A DNA stretch of 64,000 nucleotides from contig CAWGKI010000001.1 of NCBI GenBank assembly GCA_963823095.1, positions 1,426,001 to 1,490,000 of the forward strand. The letters run 5' to 3'. Of this stretch, positions 27,418-35,837 are shown piece after piece. A program made the position numbers and the translations under genes. The number at the start of each line of letters is the position of its first letter. Position 1 is the first letter of the stretch. Below the pieces are notes generated by a model that ran no database searches, had not been told where the DNA came from, and saw only the letters and a program-made list of their open reading frames with translations. Origin of the DNA: CAIVVT01 sp963823095. GTDB lineage: Bacteria > Acidobacteriota > Terriglobia > Bryobacterales > Bryobacteraceae.

Positions 27418-27460
27418 AAGCCAACATAATCGCTATTATGTGGTACACCACATAATAGCG
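27418..27460. repeat. RIT right end: inverted repeat plus palindromic att-like core
   Basis: After the right copy of the 17-bp terminal repeat comes a 22-base palindrome, ATTATGTGGT-AC-ACCACATAAT (27435-27456). With flanking CGCT and AGCG it extends to 27431-27460. ACATAAT-CGCT-ATTATGT at 27424-27441 is the exact reverse complement of the junction that would form if the two element ends were joined through one AGCG. Confidence 0.75.
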
Positions 27461-28407
27461 ACCACCTTCCGCTATACCGGCAGAGTGCGATTCTGCAGCG
27501 GGACGCCGGAGTTTCCATCAGCCGGGCGACGCTGGACGGCTGGGTGATGCGTGTCGGCGAGTTACTCACGCCGATCACCGCGGCGATCGGCCGGGAGTTA
27601 ATCGGCGGCGGTTACATTCAAGCCGATGAAACGCCGGTTCCGGTGCAGATGCACGATCGGCGCGGGAAGAATCATCAAGCCTATTTGTGGCAATACGGAA
27701 AACCCGGAGAAAGTACAGTCTTTGAATTTCGGATGGGGCGCGGGCGCGAAGGTCCGAAACGATTCCTCGGCCAGTTTGAAGGTATTCTGCAGACCGACGG
27801 CTACACTGCATACGACCGCACGGGTGGTCCGAAGATGGTGCATGCGGCCTGTTGGGCGCACGCGCGCAGGAAGGTGTTCGACGCCCTCAAACTCAATCCC
27901 GGCGACCGCGTCGCGAGACAGCTCGTGGGGCGGATCGACGAGTTGTTTTTGATTGATGGCGAGGCTCGCGACGCGGACCTGGATCATGCGGCGCGCCATG
28001 CTCTGCGCCAGGAGCGGTCCCGTCCATTGCTCGACATCATCAAGCAGGAGATGCAAGCCGCGCAGCTCGCGGCGCTGCCTTCCAGCGCACTGGGCAAGGC
28101 GCTCAGCTATACCCTGACGCTGTGGCATAAACTAACCCGGTTCCTGGAACATCCCGAACTGGAGTTGAGCAACAACCTGGCGGAGAACTCAATGCGCGGC
28201 ATCGCGCTGGGACGCCGCAACTGGATTCATGTCGGCAGTGAGCAGGCCGGGCCGAAGGTGGCCGCGATTTTATCTGTCATCGAAAGCTGCCGCCGGATCA
28301 AGCTTCCGGTCCGCGACTACCTGGCGTCGGTTCTCCCCGGCCTAGCCAACTGCTCGATCCGCAGCATTCCCAAACTGACACCTGCAGCTTGGGCAAGAAG
28401 CCAATAG
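27457..28407 (+). pseudogene. tnpC: IS66 transposase tnpC, 3' part
   Basis: Carries the catalytic DDE domain: GYIQADETPVPV (Asp), GILQTDGYTAYD (Asp) and LSNNLAENSMRGIALGRRNW (Glu). WAHARRKVFDAL lies between the last two. The C-terminal IS66 domain (IKLPVRDYLASVLPG) follows. The catalytic half is open and undamaged, but it is cut off from its N-terminal half by the RIT element, so the IS66 copy should not move by itself. Confidence 0.9.
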
Positions 28408-28453
28408 CTTCAACCCCTGCATACGTCAACCGTGTCGTTGCTCTGACGCATAC

Positions 28454-28938
28454 AATCGTCGTCCCATTTCGTCAGGTCGAACTTGCAATCGCGCTGCAAC
28501 CAGGGCGCAATGAACTTGCCTGGAGCTGGCGCCAGTGTATTATCTGCTATCTGGAAGTCTCCGGGCACCTCCCGGTATGAGCCAGCCGTCGTCCCATTTC
28601 GTCAGGTCGAACTTGCCATCGCGCTGCAACCAGGGCGCAATGAACTTGCCTGGAGCTGGCGCCAGTGTATTGTCTGCTATCTGGAAGTCTCCGGGCACCT
28701 CCCGGTATGAGCCAGCGAATGTTCGCGTCAAATTGAGTCGATCTGCGTGCAGCGTATCCAGGTAGCGTACATAGTCGAAATCCCGGTTCAGCACCGCACC
28801 GTAATGCTCTCCCGACGTGATCAGGACAACTGGCTTTCCTTCGAAAATAAAGTAATGCGGGTTGCTCGGAAGCAGGCGCAGCGGTTGCGTGGACGCGGCA
28901 ACGGCAACGAGGGCCAATGTAGCCAGAACCAGTCTCAT
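28454..28938 (-). pseudogene. 5' part of the glycoside hydrolase gene split by IS66
   Basis: Starts at ATG 28936-28938 with a signal peptide (MRLVLATLALVAVAAS). The N-terminal part of a TIM-barrel hydrolase follows: RLLPSNPHYFIFEGKPVVLI, TSGEHYGAVLNRDFDYVRYL, LNLTRTFAGSYREVPGDF and DGKFDLTKWDD. Such 'F.G.PV.L....EHYG' starts occur in cellulase-like secreted hydrolases. The catalytic half is at 19796-20873. The gene carries two lesions, the 130-bp duplication and the IS66 insertion just past it. Confidence 0.85.
28457..28716. repeat. 130-bp tandem duplication beside the IS66 insertion
   Basis: 28457-28586 and 28587-28716 are direct copies that differ at only two positions that I can see (GCAATCG/GCCATCG and TATTATC/TATTGTC). 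The unit lies inside the 5' part of the glycoside hydrolase gene. Because 130 is not a multiple of three, it breaks the reading frame after LTKWDDG. Confidence 0.92.
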
Positions 28939-28986
28939 GTGCGCAACTCTATCGCCTCATCAATCGCTCATACGTCGAAAAGAAAA

Positions 28987-29028
28987 TGCGCCGGCCACTC
29001 GCCTGGGTGAGGCTGAGCGGCCGGCGCA
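28987..29028 (-). terminator. Rho-independent terminator of the mre-rng operon
   Basis: TGCGCCGGCC (28987-28996) pairs perfectly with GGCCGGCGCA (29019-29028). On the minus strand the stem is followed by TTTTCTTTT. It lies 26 bases after the rng stop and ends the leftward cell-shape operon. Confidence 0.8.
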
Positions 29029-29053
29029 ATTGGACTCTCAAGCGTGACCGGGG

Positions 29054-31975
29054 TTAGGTCAGGTCGAACTTCTCCTGATGGAGCAGTTGGTCGGCAACCA
29101 CGAGCACGGGCCGGCCGAGGATCTCCTCTATCTCTTCGAGATACTTGTTCTCGGTCGACTTCATCTCTTTCGCCACTTCCGGACTGGCGCGCAGGACGCA
29201 TTCCTTGCCGTCCACGACCTTAGAATACTTGGTGGCTTCCACGAGGATCTCGCTGATCACCGTAGGCACGCTCTTGACGTAGCCCGCGCCCTCGCAATAC
29301 GGGCAGTGGCAGCAGAGCGCGCGTTCCAGGCTCTGCTTGACGCGCTTCCGGGTGATGGCCACCAGGCCGAAATCGTTGAACTGAAGAATCTTGTACGGAG
29401 CCTTGTCGGACCGCATCGCTTCTTCCAGCGTGGCCATCACTTTGGTGCGGTTCTTGCGCTCGTCCATATCGATGAAGTCGACGACGATGATGCCGCCGAG
29501 ATCGCGCAGCCGCATTTGCCGCACGATTTCCTTCACCGCTTCGACGTTGGTCTTGACGATGGTGTCTTCCAGCCGGTTGGATTTGCCGACGTACTTGCCG
29601 GTGTTCACATCGATGGCGACCAGCGCTTCGGTCTGATTGATGACGATGTAGCCGCCGGACTTCAGCCAAACTTTGGGACGCAGCGCCTTTTCGAGTTCCT
29701 GCGTGATGCCGAACGCGTCGAAGATCGGCTCGGGACGCGTGTAGAGTTTGACGCGGGCGAGCATTTGAGGAGCGATGCGCTCCACCGCGTGCAGCACCTG
29801 CTCGTAGAGGTCTTCGTTGTCCACCCACACGGCTTTGAAGCCATCGGTCAACTGATCGCGCAGCAGCCGCTGCACGACCTCGACGTCGTGATGCAGCAAG
29901 AGAGGAGCGCGGCGCTTTTCCGCCTTCTGCTTGATATCGAGCCAAAGGTTGGCGAGGTATTGGATGTCGGCCGCGATCTCATCCTCGGTCCGGCCCTCTC
30001 CCGCGGTACGCATGATGAAGCCGCCGGCGATGCCTTCGCGGTGCTTCTGCAGGATCTTCTTGAGCCGCATCCGCTCATCGTCGCTGCCGATCTTGCGGGA
30101 CACGCCGAGATGCTCGACGGTCGGCATGTAGACGACATAACGGCCCGGCAGCGCGATGTGAGAAGTGATGCGGGCGCCCTTCTGCCCCAGGGGTTCCTTG
30201 GCGATCTGGACGATGATCTCCTGGCCTTCTTTCAGGAGGTCGGAGATCGACGGAAGCGGAGGACGCTCTCTGTCATGATCCTTATCGCGGTCCTTGTCGC
30301 GATCGCGGTCCCGGTCGCGGTCGCGGCCACGATTATCGCGGTCCCGGCCATTCCGCTCCGGGCGATCAATCACTCGCTCGGGTTCAGGCACGGCAGTTTC
30401 GAGCACCGGCGCTTCGGGTTCCACGGCTGCTTCGGCCGGACCCTCCGCGACAACGTCCGTCTGCAATGGCGGCTTCTGGCGGGCCTTGCGACGCATCCGG
30501 CGCGACATGCGATGCCCCAAGCGTCCGCCTTCAGGGCGCTGGGAAGCGGATGGATCCGAACCTTCCGGCGGCGCGGAGGCGGCGGCTTCTTCCTTGTCCG
30601 CGTCTTCCTTATCCGCATCGGGATCTGCGTCCTGATCCGCCTCCGGCTCTGTTTCCAGATCTGCGGGTTCGGCGTCTATGGGTCCGCCCTCGGCGATTTC
30701 CGTTTCAATAGCTTGGGTTTCATCCGAACTGGCCCCTGCAACTACTTCTGGCGCGGCAGCCGCGTCCGGCTCGACGACGGCAGCCGGCTGCTCTTCGGCC
30801 GCGGCAGGTTCTTCTGGGTTGGCTACCACAGGCGCCACAGGCGCTACGGGCTCTTCCGTCGCCGTGGGCGCTTCCACCTCTACAGCGGCAGCCGGTTCTG
30901 CCGCCACTTGCGGAGCGGGAGTCTTGGACGGCTTGTCGGCTTTCATGTCAGAGACAGGGAGGTCGGCCTTGAGAGAGGCGGAGCCGGATTCCATGGCGGG
31001 CTCGCCAGGCGCCTCCACCTTGGCTTCCGGAGCGGCTTCCGCTTCGGCTTCGACATCCTCCGCGGCGTCCTGCGGAGCTGCCTCTCTTTCGGTCGCCTGC
31101 GCGGCGGCGGCTTCGGCCCGCTGTTCCATCTCGTCCACACGGTCGAGAATCGCTTCGGCTTCCTCGTCCGCGGCATCATCCGAGGTCACAGACTCCGCTT
31201 CGACAGCTTTCGCGGATTCGACAGGCGCGCGAACGGGCGCTGGCGGAGCCGGCTGGGCGCTCCGGCGGTATTTGGCCAGAGATTCCCCAGGCAGGAGCAG
31301 AAATTCCTCCGCGGGCGGCGGAGCTTCTTCGATCGCAGTCGACTCTTCAGGCCCTTCTTCCACTTCCGCTTCGGCTTCAGCGGTTGCGGGCGGCGCGGAC
31401 TCCTCTGTGGGTGAGGCGTATTTGGAGTCGGGGAATCCATGATTGCCGCGGCGTCTGCGGCGGCTTCTCCGGCCTCGGCGGTCGCGATGATCGCCCGCAC
31501 CCTCAACGGCTCCAATCGCCGGAGCACCCGCCGAGACCGTGGAGTCCAGGGGTAGGGCGGCTATGCTTTCTTCCTCTGCCGGCACATCCGCGGCCGGCGC
31601 GAAGTCGATGGCTCTCCGCTCCGCACCCGCCACTGGCGGCAAGGCCAGAACTGGCGACACCTCGCGCGGTTCGCGTGATCGGTCCCGATCACGCCCGCGC
31701 GTGTCGCGGCCCCGATCGTCAACGCGGTCGAATTCGTCCGCGTGTTCTTCAAAAAAATCCGAGACGTAAAGGAAGCAGTCCCGTTCCAGACCGAGATCTA
31801 CGAACGCGGATTGCATCCCGGGCAGCACTCGCGTGACTCGCCCCTTGTGAATGCTGCCGGCCAGCGAATACTCGTTGGCCCGCTGAAAGAACATCTCGAC
31901 CAGTTGCCCGTCTTCGAGAATGGCGACTTTGGTCTCGTGGCGGTTCTGGCTTATCACCAGTTCCTTGGACGACAT
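29054..31975 (-). CDS. rng: Ribonuclease E/G family endoribonuclease with a very large insert in its S1 domain
   Basis: Cleaves single-stranded RNA in mRNA decay and rRNA maturation. Residues about 1-75 hold the RNase H-like start and the first half of the S1 fold (GSIHKGRVTRVLPGMQSAFV, ERDCFLYVSDFF). The second half resumes at residue 577 (ISDLLKEGQEIIVQIAKEPL, GARITSHIALPGRYVVYMP). In between lies about 500 residues of Ala/Glu/Pro-rich and Arg/Asp-repeat sequence, predicted disordered. The catalytic acids are in LVAIDVNTGKYVGKSN and GGIIVVDFIDMDERKNR, and a zinc-link cysteine pair in CPYCEGAGYV. ATG 31975 is chosen because GGAGG lies six bases before it; the frame is open 114 codons further upstream but without sense. 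It follows rodA. Confidence 0.93.
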   Translation of the reverse strand: MSSKELVISQNRHETKVAILEDGQLVEMFFQRANEYSLAGSIHKGRVTRVLPGMQSAFVDLGLERDCFLYVSDFFEEHADEFDRVDDRGRDTRGRDRDRSREPREVSPVLALPPVAGAERRAIDFAPAADVPAEEESIAALPLDSTVSAGAPAIGAVEGAGDHRDRRGRRSRRRRRGNHGFPDSKYASPTEESAPPATAEAEAEVEEGPEESTAIEEAPPPAEEFLLLPGESLAKYRRSAQPAPPAPVRAPVESAKAVEAESVTSDDAADEEAEAILDRVDEMEQRAEAAAAQATEREAAPQDAAEDVEAEAEAAPEAKVEAPGEPAMESGSASLKADLPVSDMKADKPSKTPAPQVAAEPAAAVEVEAPTATEEPVAPVAPVVANPEEPAAAEEQPAAVVEPDAAAAPEVVAGASSDETQAIETEIAEGGPIDAEPADLETEPEADQDADPDADKEDADKEEAAASAPPEGSDPSASQRPEGGRLGHRMSRRMRRKARQKPPLQTDVVAEGPAEAAVEPEAPVLETAVPEPERVIDRPERNGRDRDNRGRDRDRDRDRDKDRDKDHDRERPPLPSISDLLKEGQEIIVQIAKEPLGQKGARITSHIALPGRYVVYMPTVEHLGVSRKIGSDDERMRLKKILQKHREGIAGGFIMRTAGEGRTEDEIAADIQYLANLWLDIKQKAEKRRAPLLLHHDVEVVQRLLRDQLTDGFKAVWVDNEDLYEQVLHAVERIAPQMLARVKLYTRPEPIFDAFGITQELEKALRPKVWLKSGGYIVINQTEALVAIDVNTGKYVGKSNRLEDTIVKTNVEAVKEIVRQMRLRDLGGIIVVDFIDMDERKNRTKVMATLEEAMRSDKAPYKILQFNDFGLVAITRKRVKQSLERALCCHCPYCEGAGYVKSVPTVISEILVEATKYSKVVDGKECVLRASPEVAKEMKSTENKYLEEIEEILGRPVLVVADQLLHQEKFDLT

Positions 31976-32264
31976 GAAATACCTCCGCTGCGGTGAGCGA
32001 CCACCGAGTGGAGCGGGGCGAGGAACAGTCGAGCCGGGTACCTGTGGGACCTGATCTGAAATCCGCGCATCTCGCGAATCGGAATCCAGACGCGGCCCCA
32101 GTCCAGTCAATAAACCTGTTGTTCCGCCCAGTCGAGGCGATCGCTCATCTCGGCCTTCCCTGGGGGCGCGGCGCGCACTCGCCGGCCGCGTTCGGCAAAC
32201 CCTTTGATCGGACAATTGGCACCGGGGGACTTCCCAACCGGCCGCACTTAGCTCTACAGTCGCT

Positions 32265-33374
32265 TCACGACCCCAACCGCCGGAGCCGAACATTGTTGAC
32301 CAGCCCCAGCATTGCAAATACCGACATCATGCTCGACCCTCCGTAACTCATCAGAGGGAGCGGAATGCCGGTCACCGGCATGCGGCCCACAGCCATTCCC
32401 GCATTCACCAGCAAGTGAAACAGGAGCAGCGAGCCCACGCCCATACAGATAAACATCCCGGCCCGGTCCGGCGCTCTTTGTGCATTCTGCACGATCTGCA
32501 TAAGCAGCAGAAAATACAGCGCGAACAGAACCAGAATGCCAACAAACCCATGCTCCTCGGCAAAAGCCGAGATGACGAAATCAGTGTGCGCCACAGGCAG
32601 AAACCGGAGTTGAGTCTGAGAGCCGCGAGCGACTCCTTTACCCCACATGCCACCGGCGCCTACCGCTATCTTCGACTGGATTACCTGATAACCCTTGTCC
32701 ATCGGATCCTTCATGGGGTCGATGAACGTGACGAGCCGGGCCTTTTGATAATCCTTTAAAACCAGGAACCAACCAGCCGGCAACAACACCGCAGCCACCA
32801 CCAACAAGATCAAGGCGTGCTGCCAGCGAAAACCACCGAAAAAAATGCCTACTGCCAGAATGGGGAGATAGGTTAACGTCGTCCCCAGATCCGGCTCCGC
32901 CAGGACCAACGCGGCCGGGATTCCGACCGCGATCCCTAATTTCAATAAGTCCCGCCACTCGAGCTGCTCACTTCGCAACTCGGACAAGTAGCGGGCTACC
33001 AGTAATACTATCACCAGTTTACCCAGCTCCGACGGCTGGAAACGAAAGCCGAAAAAAAGAGGAATCCAGCGCTTCGAGCCCCAGACGTAGCTGCCTACGA
33101 TCAGGGTGAGGGTAAGAAACGCCAGGGTTACGCCGTAGAGAACCGGCACCTGGCTCAGCAGGTTATGGTAATCGACGCGCGCCAGAACCCACATCACGAA
33201 CAGGCCGCAGCCCAGCCACACGCACTGCTTCATCCAAACGTTCCGCCAGGCGGTACCGTGGGTAGCCGAGTAAATCTGGAGAATGCCGAGCGAACAAATG
33301 GCGAGCGAGACCAGCAGCATCGGCCAGTCGATGTCGCGCAGGATCCGATAACGGCTGAGATGACTTGGAGTCAG
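32265..33374 (-). CDS. rodA: RodA, lateral-wall peptidoglycan glycosyltransferase (SEDS); possible CTG start
   Basis: Polymerises lipid II with PBP2 in the elongasome. Ten hydrophobic segments, SKRWIPLFFGFRFQPSELGK, LAEPDLGTTLTYLP, DKGYQVIQSKIAVGAGGM and GIPLPLMSYGGSSMMS are classical RodA/FtsW motifs. The N-terminal DIDWPMLLVSLAICSLGILQ has no ATG, GTG or TTG close upstream. A CTG at 33372-33374 overlaps the TGA stop of mrdA (CTGA) and gives 369 residues, the normal RodA length. A start at the next ATG would cut the first helix. The CTG start is therefore proposed, with a sequence error as the alternative. Confidence 0.85.
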   Translation of the reverse strand: MTPSHLSRYRILRDIDWPMLLVSLAICSLGILQIYSATHGTAWRNVWMKQCVWLGCGLFVMWVLARVDYHNLLSQVPVLYGVTLAFLTLTLIVGSYVWGSKRWIPLFFGFRFQPSELGKLVIVLLVARYLSELRSEQLEWRDLLKLGIAVGIPAALVLAEPDLGTTLTYLPILAVGIFFGGFRWQHALILLVVAAVLLPAGWFLVLKDYQKARLVTFIDPMKDPMDKGYQVIQSKIAVGAGGMWGKGVARGSQTQLRFLPVAHTDFVISAFAEEHGFVGILVLFALYFLLLMQIVQNAQRAPDRAGMFICMGVGSLLLFHLLVNAGMAVGRMPVTGIPLPLMSYGGSSMMSVFAMLGLVNNVRLRRLGS

Positions 33375-35279
33375 GGGGTCCTCGATTCGGGCGCCGCGGC
33401 AGCGTGTCCTGAGCCGGTCACCGCGGCGAGATTCTCGACCGCGCCCGTCTGCTTCTGACGGTTCTTCTTGTCGTAATAGGCTTTGATCACGTCGCGAACC
33501 ATCGGCGCCGCCAGAGGGCCGTGGACTCCGTTCTCGTAAAGCGCGACAACCACAATTTCCGGATTGGCCCGGGTCGCGAAGCCAACGAACCAGGCGTCGT
33601 CCTTGAAGGCTTCCTCGCCTTGCTTGCTCTTCAGGAGATCGTTGGAGGCCCGCTGAGCCGTGCCTGTCTTGCCGCATAGAACGATGTCATTCATGTGCAC
33701 GCTGGCGCCGGTACCGCCCTCGTTGACCACGGCGCACATCCCGTCGAGAACTTTCGCCAGATTCAAGGGGTTGATTTCGGCCTTGTACTGTACCTGCGCC
33801 GGATGCCCGTCGTCCACGATGATGCGGACGCATCCAGACTCCATTGTTCAGCAATCCGCTGTAGGCGTAAGCAAGCTGCAGCGGCGTCACTGTCACGGCG
33901 CCCTGTCCGATCGCGACGCTGATCGTCTCGCCCTCGTACCATTTCTCGCGGTAGTTGCGAATCTTCCAGGCCGAGGAAGGGACCACGCCCTCCTTCTCGC
34001 CGGGCAGGTCGATACCCGTCTTCTTGCCCAGGCCGGCCATCTGGGCATACTTGGCGATGGTGTCGATGCCCGTCATTCTCCCAACGTTGTAAAAGTAAAC
34101 GTCACAGCTCTGCGCAATCGCGCTGTGCAGATTGACGGTGCCGTGGCCTGTCTTCTTGTGGCACTTGAAAGTGCGGCCGTAAAAGGTGGCGCTGCCGTGA
34201 CAGGTGACCGTGAAATTCTCATCGATCGTGCCGCTCTCCAGCGCCGCCAGCGCGACGAACGGCTTGAATGTAGAACCTGGCGCAAGTTGCGACTGAATCG
34301 CTCGGTCAAAAAGCGGCTTCGTGGGATCCTCGAGCAGCGCTCTTACCTCGGAAGACCTGGACCGTCCGAGGAATAGATTTGGATCGTAGCCTGGAGACGA
34401 AGCGAAAGCGAGAACCTCGCCCGTGGCCGGCGCAATGGCGACAATCGCGCCACGCTTGCCCTCCAGGCCCAATTCGGCCACGATCTGCAGATCGAGGTCG
34501 ATGGTCAGCCTCAGGTCCTTGCCTGGTACAGCGGGCTTTACGCCTAGAACCTCGCGCAGGTTATTGAGATTGTCCACGCGAACTTGGCGCTGCCCGTCGA
34601 TGCCCGTCAGCGATTCGTTGTAGTAGCGTTCCACGCCCATCTTCCCGATGAGATCGCCGGGGTTGTGGCTGGCCCACTCCGCGGAGTTCAACTCGGCATC
34701 GCTGATTTCACCGACATACCCGATTATATGCGAAGCGAAAGAGTCCTTCGGATAGAGCCGGAATTGCGACTTGATGAGTTCCATCTCCGGGAACATCATG
34801 TCGTTGCGATGAGACTCGACGAAAGCCAACTCGCCCGCAGTCAGCTCCTCCTTCACGGGAATCGTGAAGTAGCTGGGGCGGCGTTCGAAGCGGCGGACGC
34901 GAGCCGCGAAATCGTCGACGTCGAGGTTGAGCCCGAGGGCGATGGGCGCGACGTGATCCTCGCGCAGACTTTCGCGCGAGAGCACCAGGCGAAACGAAGC
35001 ATGGTTATCTACGATCACACGGCCGTCGCGGTCGAGGATCCGGCCCCGGGGCGCCGGCATCGGCAGCGACTTGATCTGGTTCTGCAGCGCCTTGGTGTTG
35101 TACAGCCCCTCATTGCGCACCTGCAGATCCCAGTATCCGGCCAGGAGAAAAACGAAAACGGCGACAGTCAGATATTGAAAAATCGCGACCTTCGCCACGC
35201 CCGAGTACGTTTCGTCATGCAGGAAACGCACCACTTTGGGCGCCTCGTGTTCTCGATCTCCTTGTTGGATTCTTGCCAC
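33371..35279 (-). CDS. mrdA: Penicillin-binding protein 2 (elongation transpeptidase; apparent frameshift)
   Basis: Crosslinks lateral-wall peptidoglycan as partner of RodA. One N-terminal membrane segment (VAIFQYLTVAVFVFLLAGYW) is followed by the pedestal (PAPRGRILDRDGRVIVDN) and the transpeptidase domain with SxxK in LAPGSTFKPF, SxN-type SCDVYFYNVG and KTG in CGKTGTAQ. The frame shifts by +1 between about 33815 and 33845 (LLNNGVWMRPH to VDDGHPAQVQYKAEI). Both halves are intact, so it is annotated as one CDS of about 635 residues. Start GTG 35279. A proline/alanine tail ends at the rodA overlap. Confidence 0.88.
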
Positions 35280-35300
35280 GGCGGGTGAGACGGCGAGACT

Positions 35301-35837
35301 CTACTGAGCCTCTGACTTCAGTTTATCGAACACCTGGAAGAGCGGTAGCGCGACAACTCCATTCAGAACGGCCGCGATGATGGTCTGTGGGAGCTTCAAT
35401 TCCTCGTGCCCTCCCAGCAGCATGTGGGAAAGCGCCCAAAACAGCGCCTGATGCGCGATGAAGAAGCCAAAACTCATCAGATAGCGCAGGCCCGAATTCT
35501 CGACATCGAATCGCAGACTGATACTGGCGGCCGAGTAGCCGACAATGGTTTTCACAATGCCAAACATGCCGAGCGGGAGCGAAGTGAGCGAATCCTGCGC
35601 CAGTCCTATCAAACATCCAGTGAGCGCGCCTGCCGGCGGCTGTCTGCGCATCACCGACAGATAGACGGTCACCAGCAGGGGCAACTCCAGGTAGGACATG
35701 AATCCGAAAAAGCGCGGCACGTAAACCTGGAACAGTATGGCCGCCAAGGGAAGCACCACCCACGTTATGGGGCGGAAGCTCCACACCCGCAGACGGCTCG
35801 GTGGAAGATGGGGCACGGAATCGCTGTATTCCGTCAT
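35301..35837 (-). CDS. mreD: Rod shape-determining protein MreD
   Basis: Small integral membrane protein of the elongasome, 178 residues. Hydrophobic segments include ITWVVLPLAAILFQVYVPRF, LPLLVTVYLSVMR and FGFFIAHQALFWALSHML. The motif AGALTGCLIGLAQDSLTSLP, then LGMFGIVKTIVGY, is typical of MreD. In the raw sequence it is in frame with mreC, as if fused. A better reading of the mreC tail in another frame ends in TGA exactly over this ATG (ATGA, 35834-35837), so a separate protein is likely. Confidence 0.85.
   Translation of the reverse strand: MTEYSDSVPHLPPSRLRVWSFRPITWVVLPLAAILFQVYVPRFFGFMSYLELPLLVTVYLSVMRRQPPAGALTGCLIGLAQDSLTSLPLGMFGIVKTIVGYSAASISLRFDVENSGLRYLMSFGFFIAHQALFWALSHMLLGGHEELKLPQTIIAAVLNGVVALPLFQVFDKLKSEAQ

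Larger units (their letters stand above)
23985..27456 (+). mobile_element. RIT (recombinase-in-trio) element inside tnpC
   Basis: Three overlapping genes for tyrosine recombinases fill 24134-27339, the hallmark of RIT elements. The ends carry a perfect 17-bp inverted repeat, AGCGATTATGTTGGCTT (23985-24001, and reversed at 27418-27434). Removing 23985-27456 restores tnpC exactly, leaving one AGCGA. Many TTATGT/ACATAA hexamers crowd both ends (near 23990, 24007, 24066, 27348, 27408, 27426, 27436 and 27451), as expected for recombinase-binding arms. Confidence 0.88.
20874..28453. mobile_element. IS66-family element carrying two nested insertions
   Basis: The ends are perfect 18-bp inverted repeats: GTATGCGTCAGAGCAACG at 20874-20891 and its reverse complement at 28436-28453. 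They are flanked directly by the 8-bp target duplication AATCGTCG (20866-20873 and 28454-28461). Eight-base duplications and the tnpA-tnpB-tnpC set are hallmarks of IS66. Subtracting the inserted IS3-type (about 1.66 kb) and RIT (3.47 kb) elements leaves about 2.45 kb, the usual IS66 size. It interrupts a glycoside hydrolase gene. Confidence 0.95.

Noticed and set aside
28389..28765. Three short plus-strand frames with repeated peptides (LPGAGASVLSAIWKSPGTSR)
   Set aside because: They are the antisense of the 130-bp tandem duplication within the hydrolase gene.
29078..31414. 778-codon plus-strand frame opposite rng
   Set aside because: Antisense shadow of a GC-rich gene. The minus frame has the full RNase E/G motif set.
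30678..31442. Ser/Ala-rich 254-codon plus-strand frame
   Set aside because: Shadow of the low-complexity insert of rng; composition mirrors the Ala/Glu/Pro codons on the other strand.
31976..32317. N-terminal extension of rng to 32317
   Set aside because: The 114 extra codons show no protein-like pattern, and ATG 31975 has a good GGAGG site in front.
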